Positions 17,953 through 28,010 of a stretch of DNA of 60,144 bases are shown piece after piece. Source of the stretch: a bacterium. GTDB taxonomy: Bacteria; Bacillota_I; Bacilli_A; RF39; UBA660. The notes under the pieces are model-generated. The model was given only the letters and a program-made list of their open reading frames with translations. It had not been told where the DNA came from and did not search any database. How positions within the stretch are numbered: position 1 is the first letter of the stretch; every line of letters begins with the position of its first letter. Position numbers and translations under genes: made by a program. The DNA is taken from assembly GCA_004563275.1 (NCBI GenBank), contig SFSZ01000002.1, positions 1 through 60,144 of the forward strand, read 5' to 3'.

Positions 17953-19969
17953 TTGATTCAGCCTCTATCTCTTTATTCTCTCTCATTTGAATTGTTGCTT
18001 CATTAATTGCATCGTCTATCAATTTCAAATCATCTACTATCATACTAAAACCAAATGCAGCACCATATTCATATGGTAAATCATTAAATTCTTTAACTAA
18101 TTTCTTTAAATAATTAATTACTTGTTTTTCTTGATATCCAACTAAATATATCATAAATTCATTACCATCAGTTCTCATAATTTCAGTATTATCTAATTGG
18201 GTTTGGTGAAGAATATTAGCAGCAGCCATAATTTGTTTGTCGCCTTCTTCATGACCAAATGTATCATTTAAATACTTAATATTATTTAAATCGATAACTA
18301 TGATTGCTTGAGGATAAATAGTGTTTTGATTCCAGATATCCATTCTCTCATTTAAGTAATTTCGATTTTTTAATGATGTTAACATATCAACATATTTTAA
18401 CTTTTCGTCTTTTCTGATTTTTGAGTTCATTTTAATATGTTTCTTTGAATAGATTACAATTCCAATTACAGCAACTGAGAATGTGATAATAATTAAAGCA
18501 TATTTAGCAATTGTACTTGCAGTATTACCATTTGTTTCTGCTTGTTCATAAGATAAAAGACCACTTCTTAACATATCACTGCTACTTAATCTATTAATAT
18601 AAGATTTAAATAGTTTATAGAATGTATCAGTATTATTAACATATTTAAATGTATAATTATCAGTTGTATATCCAGTATAACTTACATAGTAATTATCTAT
18701 TTTTTTATTTTGATAATATTCATATGTTGTAGCATCTAAAGCAATTAGTGAACCTTTTTTTACTTGTTTAAGTAGATTTTTTTCACTTGTTACTTCTTCT
18801 AAGTTAATATTATTTTTTGTTTTTAAATATTTTGATAATTCACTATTTTCAATTACATAAATAGTTTCATTTGATATTTCACTTAAATCATTATATAAAT
18901 GGTTATCTTTTAAAGGACTAATTATATAAAATTTTTCATTTATGTTTGTTTTAATGAAATGATTACCTGATGTTAGTGATGTATCGTTAAAGATTAAATC
19001 AACTTTATTATTATTGAAAGCTTTGATTAAAGCATTATAGTTTTTATATTTGTTATATTTAAATTCAACTTTACTAAATTTACTAAAGTCTTTTAAATAT
19101 TCGATTATCATTCCACCATATTTTGAACTACTTAAAGTTTGATATGGGGTACTGTTTACAAATCCAAAGGTATAAACTTTATTTGTTAAAGTATCGGTTT
19201 CTAATTCAGTAAGTCCTAATTTTTCAACATATAAATTATATAGATTTGTATAATAACTTGTTTCTAAATTTTCTTTAGACCAAATATTATAGAATTTTTT
19301 AACAATTGAATTAAATTTTTCGTTATCTCCTAGTTTAATATAGTAATTTAATACTAGGTTGTCTAAATGATAAATTATATTGTAATTATTAGTTATAATC
19401 TCATCTAAATATTCATTAAGTGGAATTATCATATAATTAATATTTTTGTTAGTCATGGCTGCTAATAATTTATCTTTTGTTTCATAAGTACTAAATGTTA
19501 TTGATGTTTTATAACTTGAATTAACTCTTGAAATGCCATCAGCTAAGCCACCAATTGTTTTACCATTTAAATCAGTTATTGATGTTACAACTTCATAGTC
19601 TCTTCCTATAATTACATAGTGATCTTGATAAAATAATAAGTCATTATCAGTTATGTCTTTTGTAACAGCAAAACCAATACCAGTTCCACCACTAATTGGA
19701 GTTATTTTTTTATCTACATTTATATCATATTTATTGCTTAATTCATCTAGATAATCATAGAATACACCTTTACCATCTTTACCAAATACATTAAGGTCTG
19801 ATGGTACATTAAAGGAAACGATATTTGATTTATTATCATTTATCCATTCTTTTTCAGAAATATTTAATTTATTAGCATCATAAAAATAATTGTAATAAAC
19901 AAATATACCTATAATTGCAGCAACTACAAGCGATATAATTGTTATAATTAATTTCTTTTTTCGTTTCAT
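17930..19969 (-). CDS. Receptor with periplasmic-type substrate-binding domains and variant GGDEF domain
   Basis: A 679-residue membrane sensor. In order: N-terminal helix (about 7-27), two SBP_bac_3-like substrate-binding modules (about 40-255 and 262-475), a second membrane helix (about 485-508) and a diguanylate-cyclase-type domain starting YVDMLTSLKNRNYL. Substrate motifs of that domain are there (DLNNIKYLNDTFGHEEGD), but the GGDEF loop reads DGNEF (601-605) and there is no RxxD inhibitory site. Loss of the metal-binding Asp suggests weak or no cyclase activity. The layout means an external amino-acid-like ligand is sensed. Start ATG overlaps the upstream stop by one base with GGTGA before it. 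Confidence 0.88.
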   Translation of the reverse strand: MKRKKKLIITIISLVVAAIIGIFVYYNYFYDANKLNISEKEWINDNKSNIVSFNVPSDLNVFGKDGKGVFYDYLDELSNKYDINVDKKITPISGGTGIGFAVTKDITDNDLLFYQDHYVIIGRDYEVVTSITDLNGKTIGGLADGISRVNSSYKTSITFSTYETKDKLLAAMTNKNINYMIIPLNEYLDEIITNNYNIIYHLDNLVLNYYIKLGDNEKFNSIVKKFYNIWSKENLETSYYTNLYNLYVEKLGLTELETDTLTNKVYTFGFVNSTPYQTLSSSKYGGMIIEYLKDFSKFSKVEFKYNKYKNYNALIKAFNNNKVDLIFNDTSLTSGNHFIKTNINEKFYIISPLKDNHLYNDLSEISNETIYVIENSELSKYLKTKNNINLEEVTSEKNLLKQVKKGSLIALDATTYEYYQNKKIDNYYVSYTGYTTDNYTFKYVNNTDTFYKLFKSYINRLSSSDMLRSGLLSYEQAETNGNTASTIAKYALIIITFSVAVIGIVIYSKKHIKMNSKIRKDEKLKYVDMLTSLKNRNYLNERMDIWNQNTIYPQAIIVIDLNNIKYLNDTFGHEEGDKQIMAAANILHQTQLDNTEIMRTDGNEFMIYLVGYQEKQVINYLKKLVKEFNDLPYEYGAAFGFSMIVDDLKLIDDAINEATIQMRENKEIEAESNEEKEIL

Positions 19970-20448
19970 TATTCACCATTATCCTTTGTCCAAGAAATAA
20001 TTGTGGCATCACTTTTTTTATAACCCATCATAATAAAGCTTGCTTCTTGTTCTGATTTTGATTCTTTACTAAAGGTAAAGTTTATATCATAAAATTCTTT
20101 TTCTTCATCGGTTAGAAGATCAAGAGACTTTATTGCAATGCTTTGAGCATCTTCTTTTTTACCAGAATTTAGATATACATTAATGTAGATTAATTTTCCT
20201 TTAACATTAATTGTTACTTTATCTACCATTTTATTTTCTTTAATTCCAGCGATTACTTCTTCTTTATGTTTATCTGTTATTTTAACATTTTCTATTCCAT
20301 TTAAACGATCGCCATATGCATCAGTTTTAGTTTGATTAATAAAGTATACTAAGAATGCAACGCCAATTAGTGCAATACAAAATATACTTATTGCCATCAT
20401 GATGCAATAGATACGATTATTTTTGTAGAACCCCTTTAATTTTCCCAT
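19969..20448 (-). CDS. Small membrane-anchored protein in the GGDEF receptor operon
   Basis: A 159-residue protein of unknown function with a basic N-terminus, one membrane helix (about 13-36) and an external alpha/beta domain (VDKVTINVKGKLIYINVYL, then acidic and helical segments). It may serve the receptor whose gene begins at its stop codon (inference from coupling). The ATG at 20446-20448 has GAGGTGGAT upstream and lies closest to the strong promoter; a longer frame to 20469 lacks a ribosome binding site. Confidence 0.7.
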   Translation of the reverse strand: MGKLKGFYKNNRIYCIMMAISIFCIALIGVAFLVYFINQTKTDAYGDRLNGIENVKITDKHKEEVIAGIKENKMVDKVTINVKGKLIYINVYLNSGKKEDAQSIAIKSLDLLTDEEKEFYDINFTFSKESKSEQEASFIMMGYKKSDATIISWTKDNGE

Positions 20449-20469
20449 AATTATCCACCTCGTACTCAT

Positions 20470-20498
20470 ATTATACTATACATAATTATATAATTCAA
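20470..20498 (-). promoter_or_regulatory. Vegetative promoter of the GGDEF receptor operon
   Basis: The minus strand reads TTGAAT (20493-20498), 17 bases, TATAAT (20470-20475). Confidence 0.8.
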
Positions 20499-20528
20499 AT
20501 CAGTTTTTTTGACAAATTATTTCAAAAG

Positions 20529-22525
<1,997 letters not shown>

Positions 22526-22537
22526 TTATAGTTTTAT

Positions 22538-24616
22538 CTAACTTAATTTTTTTATACTTTTATGATTTTTCATTAATTTTTTTATACCTGATTTAAAGGC
22601 AACGGATATTAATGAACCATCTACTGATATAACGGCTCCAGTTCCATATTGTTCATGAGATATAATACTTCCAACTACAATATCATCGTTTTTATCTTCT
22701 GTATACATATCTTTTTTATTGATTATTTTTGGTTCTTTAAATGTTTCGTTTTTTTCTAGTAGATTTTCATTTATTTCAGAAATAAATCTTGATGGCATGT
22801 TTTCAGTATCTTTTCCATATAACATTCTTCTTTTAGCGTTTGTTAAATAAAGAATATCTTTAGCTCTAGTAATACCCACATAACATAGTCTTCTTTCTTC
22901 TTCGATGTTATCTTCCATTAAAGACATATTGTGAGGAAATACTCCTTCTTCCATACCGATTAAGAATACAACTGGGAACTCTAAACCTTTGGCACTATGA
23001 AGAGTCATTAATGTTACGACGTTACCATCTTCGGTATGATTAGATACATCAGCTACTAGTGATACTTCTTCTAAGAAATCTCCTAAGTTTACTGAACCGG
23101 TTCTTTCTTCATATGAAGCGGTTATACTTTTAAATTCTAGTAAGTTTTCTAATCTTATTTCATTTTCTAATGATTTAACTTGTTCTAATTCTTTTTTTAA
23201 TCCGGAGTCTTCTAAAACTTCATCTATTAATTCGGTTAAAGATAAACTTTCACTCTTTTTAATTAATTTGTTAATTATTTCTTTAAATTCTAATTCTTTT
23301 TTAGTATCTAGAGCTTCAAACATAGAAGTGTTATTTTCTTTAGCTCTTTGTTCAATTTCTTTAATTGCAGATTCGCCAATTCCTCTTTTTGGGGTATTTA
23401 TAACTCTTCTTAAACTTATTTCATCTTGAGGATTATATATTAGTCTTAGGTAACTTAGTAAATCTTTGATTTCTTTACGATTATAGAAGTAATAACTACC
23501 AAATACTTTATAAGGAATTCCTTTTGATAGGAAGACATCTTCTACTACACGAGATTGGGCGTTAGTACGATATAAGATAGCAATATCTGAGGGATTATAT
23601 CCTTTGGTTAATAAATCATTTATTTCATCAATAACTAAAGCAATTTCGTGTTTTTCATCATAGCTGCGTAAATATTTAATTTTAACTCCGTCACCTTTGT
23701 CTGAATAAAGTTTTAAGTCTTTTCTTTCTTTATTATGACTTATTACATCATTTGCGGCATCTAAGATAGTATTGGTACTACGATAGTTATGTTCTAATTT
23801 AATAGTTTTACAATTTTTAAAATCATTTTCAAAGTTAATTATATTACGATAATCAGCTTGTCTAAAGGCGTAAATACTTTGATTCATATCTCCAACAACA
23901 AAAATATTTTGATATTTATTTGCTAGTAGAACTGATAATTTATATTGAACAGGGTTAGTGTCCTGATACTCATCTATTAAAATATATTTAAATTTATCTT
24001 GATAGTGTTCTAGTGCTTCTTTGTTTTTTTGAAATAATTCTACTGGTAGTACTAGTAAATCATCAAAATCAACTGATGCACTGGTTCTAAGTTTTTCATT
24101 ATATTTATGATATACTTCAACAACAACTTTGTCCGTTGGTGTATTAAATAATTTATCTAGTTCCATGTCGGATAACATTTGATTTTTAATAAAACTAATT
24201 CTATTTCTTACATAAGATGGACTATATTGTTTTGAATCTAGGTTCATATCTTTTAGGATTCTTTTTACAATAGTATTGGTGTCATCACTGTCAATAATTG
24301 TAAAATTGTTAGGCAAATTAAAAAAAGTATTATTTTCTCTAATTATTCTAAGTCCTAAAGAGTGAAATGTTCCAATAAATGAATGACAATCACCAATAAT
24401 ATTATTTACTCTGTCTCGCATTTCTTTAGCTGCCTTATTGGTAAATGTTATAGCTAAAATATTATAATCATTTATTCCTTGATCTATTAAATAAGCAATT
24501 CTTGTAGTTAGAACTTTGGTTTTACCAGAACCAGCACCAGCCATTACTAGGACTGGTCCATCTACATGCATAACTGCTTCTTTTTGTTCTTTATTTAGTT
24601 TGTCTAATAATTCCAT
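22538..24616 (-). CDS. pcrA: ATP-dependent DNA helicase PcrA/UvrD
   Basis: A 692-residue superfamily 1A helicase. Motifs in order: GAGSGKTKVLTTRIA (Walker A), ITFTNKAAKEM (Ia), DEYQDTN (II), GDMNQSIYAFR (III), LEHNYRST (IV), MTLHSAKGLEF (V) and YVGITRAK (VI). The short C-terminal domain GSIISHEQYGTGAVISV, which binds RNA polymerase in PcrA, is present. Somewhat shorter than Bacillus PcrA in the linker before it. Likely cotranscribed with ligA. Confidence 0.97.
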   Translation of the reverse strand: MELLDKLNKEQKEAVMHVDGPVLVMAGAGSGKTKVLTTRIAYLIDQGINDYNILAITFTNKAAKEMRDRVNNIIGDCHSFIGTFHSLGLRIIRENNTFFNLPNNFTIIDSDDTNTIVKRILKDMNLDSKQYSPSYVRNRISFIKNQMLSDMELDKLFNTPTDKVVVEVYHKYNEKLRTSASVDFDDLLVLPVELFQKNKEALEHYQDKFKYILIDEYQDTNPVQYKLSVLLANKYQNIFVVGDMNQSIYAFRQADYRNIINFENDFKNCKTIKLEHNYRSTNTILDAANDVISHNKERKDLKLYSDKGDGVKIKYLRSYDEKHEIALVIDEINDLLTKGYNPSDIAILYRTNAQSRVVEDVFLSKGIPYKVFGSYYFYNRKEIKDLLSYLRLIYNPQDEISLRRVINTPKRGIGESAIKEIEQRAKENNTSMFEALDTKKELEFKEIINKLIKKSESLSLTELIDEVLEDSGLKKELEQVKSLENEIRLENLLEFKSITASYEERTGSVNLGDFLEEVSLVADVSNHTEDGNVVTLMTLHSAKGLEFPVVFLIGMEEGVFPHNMSLMEDNIEEERRLCYVGITRAKDILYLTNAKRRMLYGKDTENMPSRFISEINENLLEKNETFKEPKIINKKDMYTEDKNDDIVVGSIISHEQYGTGAVISVDGSLISVAFKSGIKKLMKNHKSIKKLS

Positions 24617-24641
24617 AATGCCTCACTATTTCTCTATAAAT

Positions 24642-24650
24642 ATTATATCA
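24642..24650 (-). promoter_or_regulatory. Extended -10 promoter of pcrA-ligA
   Basis: TGATATAAT on the minus strand (extended -10 with TG one base before TATAAT), about 30 bases before the pcrA start. The -35 element is weak (TTTAAA at 17 bases). Confidence 0.6.
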
Positions 24651-24672
24651 TTTTATGGGGTTAATTTAAATG

Positions 24673-24698
24673 AAAAAAGCCACTTTATTGTGACTTTT
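24673..24698 (-). terminator. Terminator of the XRE regulator gene
   Basis: An AGCCAC/GTGACT hairpin (24678-24683 with 24690-24695, one G-T pair) followed by six A in the plus strand, i.e. T on the transcript. Confidence 0.75.
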
Positions 24699-25668
24699 AT
24701 TTGAAACGTTCTGGTTCTTTTAATGATCCTTGTGCAATTAATTTATATAACATTTTTTCATAATTATTAGCTTGTTCGATATAGATTTGTTCATGTAAAT
24801 CGTTCTTATTAATATTAATATTTAGATATTTAGCATTGCTTTTAGTGATAATTTCACACATTTGTAATCTTTTAATAATATTTTTATAACTAACCTTATA
24901 TATACGACTATAGATTTCAATTTCTTTTTGTTCAATTTTGTTACGAAATTCACCAAACTCATTAATTAAAGATTGTCTTGGGATTAATAATGATAAAGCA
25001 AATCTTGTTGTTAAGGCATCTTTATTATTATAAGAAACCATTAGTAGTTCTCCTAAATATTTAGCAACATTATAACGTTGTTCATAGCCATTGCTTGCTT
25101 CGGGAACTGCTATTATTGGAACATTGTTAATTGTTTCATAAAAGCCTATAAAACCTTCAGTGTCTTTACTTTGAGGTATAGTTATAATCATCATGTCATG
25201 GCTTTCTAAAAGATATATTAAATTTGAAATAGGTGCGTCTACGGGAATAGTAAAAAATATTCTTAATTTAGTTGCTAGGCTTTCGGCTTCTTCTAAAGTG
25301 TTGATAATATGAACTCCAAATTTATTTTGAAGTTTTTTATCGGAAATAGAAAGGATTTCAAAATAGTTATCAATTTTATTTCGTAAAACGTTTTTAATTT
25401 TTTCTTCTTTAACGCTGGTTATGTTACTTTCTAATTTTAAATTATTAAATTTTATTTCATTATATTGTTCTGTATCCATTATTTCATTGATGGTTGTGTT
25501 ATATACTTCAGCAAATTTTTCTAGCTTTTCAAAACTAGGAGATATTTGATTTCTTTCATATTTTAAAAGACCTGGTGCAGATAGTCCTAAACGTTTTCCA
25601 GCCTCTTGCATTGATAGACTATTTCTTAAACGTAAGATTCTTAAATTTTCACCAATTGTTTTTTTCAT
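24697..25668 (-). CDS. XRE-family regulator with a catalytically dead ImmA/IrrE-like domain
   Basis: A 323-residue protein. Residues 5-62 form a Cro/C1-type helix-turn-helix (LSMQEAGKRLGLSAPGLLKYE). Residues about 115-290 follow the ImmA/IrrE metallopeptidase fold: PIIAV strand, the helix that normally carries HExxH, and the trailing FAxxLLxP motif, here FALSLLIP. The zinc motif itself is gone: the aligned residues are AKYLGE (202-207), so both His and the Glu are replaced. Functional members cleave repressors (ImmA, IrrE) or sit beside toxins; this one probably acts as a plain ligand- or partner-sensing repressor (inference). Divergent from rnr, with a palindrome in its promoter. Confidence 0.85.
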   Translation of the reverse strand: MKKTIGENLRILRLRNSLSMQEAGKRLGLSAPGLLKYERNQISPSFEKLEKFAEVYNTTINEIMDTEQYNEIKFNNLKLESNITSVKEEKIKNVLRNKIDNYFEILSISDKKLQNKFGVHIINTLEEAESLATKLRIFFTIPVDAPISNLIYLLESHDMMIITIPQSKDTEGFIGFYETINNVPIIAVPEASNGYEQRYNVAKYLGELLMVSYNNKDALTTRFALSLLIPRQSLINEFGEFRNKIEQKEIEIYSRIYKVSYKNIIKRLQMCEIITKSNAKYLNININKNDLHEQIYIEQANNYEKMLYKLIAQGSLKEPERFK

Positions 25669-25699
25669 AAGACACCTCTGTTAATATTTTTCTAAATTT

Positions 25700-25728
25700 A
25701 TTCTATCATATTAACTAGTTAAAATCAA
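25700..25728 (-). promoter_or_regulatory. Promoter of the XRE regulator with palindromic candidate operator
   Basis: TTGATT (25723-25728), 17-base spacer, TAGAAT (25700-25705) on the minus strand. Twelve spacer bases (25711-25722) form the perfect palindrome TTAACTAGTTAA, the position and size expected for an autoregulatory XRE operator. Confidence 0.65.
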
Positions 25729-25763
25729 TAAATGTTTAAATTTTATTTTTTACTGTAAAATGG

Positions 25764-25793
25764 TTTACTTTCTAAAAATTCTGTGTTTATAAT
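25764..25793 (+). promoter_or_regulatory. Promoter of rnr
   Basis: TTTACT (25764-25769), 18-base spacer and TATAAT (25788-25793) on the plus strand, 31 bases before the rnr start. Confidence 0.6.
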
Positions 25794-25823
25794 GGAGTAT
25801 ATGAGTTTACGAGGTGTTTTGGT

Positions 25824-27998
25824 ATGGAATTATTAGTTATCAAACTTAGAATTTACATTAGAGGAATGAAAAGAAAATGTCTTTCATATACAAGACTAAG
25901 CGATTTTTTAAAAGAAAATTGTGCAGAAATAGATACTGATAAAGTTATAAGAAAACTTATGGATGAAGGCATTATTTATTTAAATAATGGTTATTATTAT
26001 TGTTATGGTAATGATGTAAAAAAAGGTATCTTAAGAAAAACTAAAGATGGTAATTATTTTATTGAAGAAAGTTTTTGCTCAACAGAAAGTAATAAATTAA
26101 CCGTATTTGAAACTCATTTAAATGGTGCTATTCCTTTTGATGAAGTTGAATATAATGTTAATCATGCTGGGGATGTTGTTGTAACTAAAATTTTAAAAAG
26201 AGGTATGCCTAATGTTGTATGTCAAGTTAGGGAAAAAGAAGATGGTTCTTTATTTATTGAGCCTAAAAGAATTCGTGGTAAATTAAATATTAATCTTGAT
26301 CCAAGTGTTGTGAAAATGATTGGTAAGGGTAATTATGCTTTAATTAAAGTTGATAAAGATATGGTTAATGGTTCTTTTGATGGTGAATTTGTTAAAAGAA
26401 TTTCATTAAATGGAACGGTTTCTGATGAAATTGCTTTAATTGCATATGCGAATGGATTTGAAATTGAGTTTCCAGAAGAAGTTATGGAAGAAGCAAGAAA
26501 GATACCACAAACTGTTTTACCTGAAGAAATTGAAATGTATAAAGATAATGATTTTAGAGATGAGATGATATTCTCTATCGATCCAGTTGGTGCAAAAGAT
26601 TTAGATGATGCTGTAAGCATTAAAAAGCTTCCAAATGGTAACTGGGAAATTGGAGTTCATATAACTAATGTATCTCATTATGTTAAGCCTGGTAGTCATT
26701 TATTTCAACATGCTGCTAAAAATACTACTAGTCTTTATGTAGCTAATACTGTAATTCCTTTATATCCTGAAATATTATCTAATGGCATATTTTCTTTAAA
26801 TGAAGGTGTAGATAGATTAACTAAATCTAATATTTATGAAGTTAATCAAGATGGTGAAATTGTTAGTTTTAGAGTTTGTGATTCAATAATTAATTCTAAA
26901 AAGAAAATGAATTACGATGATGTCAATAGAATAATTTTAACTGGTGAGGTGCCGGTTGGTTATGAGCCTTTTGTTGAAGATATTAATGAAATGTGGATAG
27001 TTGCTCAAAAAATGATAGAGGCTGCTAAAAAGCAAGGAAGAGTTACCATTGATAGTAATGAACTATACAATGAATATGATGAAGATGGTAATATTATTGA
27101 AAGTGAAAAGAGACAAGCTTTACCGGCCCAACTAATAATTGAATATTTTATGGTTGGAGCCAATTGTAAGAATGCTGAATATATTGATCCAAAGGTAGTT
27201 CCATTTATGTATAGAGTACATGAAGGACCAAGTGTTCAAAAAGTAAAAAAAGCAGAAGCTATTATTAAAAGTATGAATATAGGAATAGATAATATTAAGG
27301 AATTATGCACCCCTAAACGCATTAGAGAATTTTTAATATCAATTCAAGAATCTGATAAGTTTCCTCTTATTTCTAGATTAATTGGTTCATCTTTTGCTAA
27401 AGCTGGCTATAGTACGGTAAATAATGGTCATTGGGGATTAGCCGCTTCTAAATATGGTCATACAACAAGTCCTGATAGAAGATTTTCGGATACAAGAAAT
27501 CAAAATCAAATGGATTTATTTAATGATATTCAAGCAGGAAAAGTTACATTATCTCCAGCTGATTATGAAAAACTTAAAGATGAAGTTCAGAAAGAAGCTG
27601 TTCATGCGTCTATGATGGAAGTTAAGGCAACCGTTATCGAAGAAGAATGGGAAAGAACTAAAATTGTAAATTATATGAAACAATTTATAGGTTATTCTTT
27701 TATTGCAACTATTGATGATATTAATAGTAGATATATAGCCGTCACTACTGAAGATGGTATTAGTGGTATAACTACTTATGATAAAGTTTTAGGTGATAAT
27801 TATCAATTTCATGTGGGACATTTTACAGCAGTTGGTAGAAAAACTAAACAAAAATATAAAATTGGTAATTATGTTAAAGTTACAGTGGTAGAAGTTAATG
27901 AATTATCTGGTACTATTATGTTTTCGATAGATCAAAATCTTACTAAGAGTATGAAAGATATGAGAAAAGGAGATGTATTAAAAAAAGAACGCTTATAG
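25824..27998 (+). CDS. rnr: Ribonuclease R (RNB family 3'-5' exoribonuclease)
   Basis: A 724-residue RNase R, degrading structured RNA from the 3' end and helping tmRNA-linked quality control. Layout: N-terminal winged-helix region, cold-shock-like OB folds (about 75-210), the RNB catalytic domain with FSIDPVGAKDLDDAVSI carrying the four metal-binding Asp, the later RYAHTTSPDRR-like segment reading YGHTTSPDRRFSD, and a C-terminal S1 domain. The start has GAGGTG upstream. One of the few plus-strand genes; convergent with pheT. Confidence 0.96.
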   Translation: MELLVIKLRIYIRGMKRKCLSYTRLSDFLKENCAEIDTDKVIRKLMDEGIIYLNNGYYYCYGNDVKKGILRKTKDGNYFIEESFCSTESNKLTVFETHLNGAIPFDEVEYNVNHAGDVVVTKILKRGMPNVVCQVREKEDGSLFIEPKRIRGKLNINLDPSVVKMIGKGNYALIKVDKDMVNGSFDGEFVKRISLNGTVSDEIALIAYANGFEIEFPEEVMEEARKIPQTVLPEEIEMYKDNDFRDEMIFSIDPVGAKDLDDAVSIKKLPNGNWEIGVHITNVSHYVKPGSHLFQHAAKNTTSLYVANTVIPLYPEILSNGIFSLNEGVDRLTKSNIYEVNQDGEIVSFRVCDSIINSKKKMNYDDVNRIILTGEVPVGYEPFVEDINEMWIVAQKMIEAAKKQGRVTIDSNELYNEYDEDGNIIESEKRQALPAQLIIEYFMVGANCKNAEYIDPKVVPFMYRVHEGPSVQKVKKAEAIIKSMNIGIDNIKELCTPKRIREFLISIQESDKFPLISRLIGSSFAKAGYSTVNNGHWGLAASKYGHTTSPDRRFSDTRNQNQMDLFNDIQAGKVTLSPADYEKLKDEVQKEAVHASMMEVKATVIEEEWERTKIVNYMKQFIGYSFIATIDDINSRYIAVTTEDGISGITTYDKVLGDNYQFHVGHFTAVGRKTKQKYKIGNYVKVTVVEVNELSGTIMFSIDQNLTKSMKDMRKGDVLKKERL

Positions 27999-28010
27999 GC
28001 GTTCTTTTTT
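27987..28010. terminator. Bidirectional terminator between rnr and pheT
   Basis: GAACGC/GCGTTC stem (27987-27992 with 27999-28004) with T6 on the plus strand and A6 on the other side, so it can end both convergent transcripts. The rnr stop codon lies in the loop. Confidence 0.85.

Noticed and set aside
25711..25722. TTAACTAGTTAA palindrome as a phage attachment or restriction-related repeat
   Set aside because: A single copy sits exactly inside a promoter spacer, which fits an operator better.
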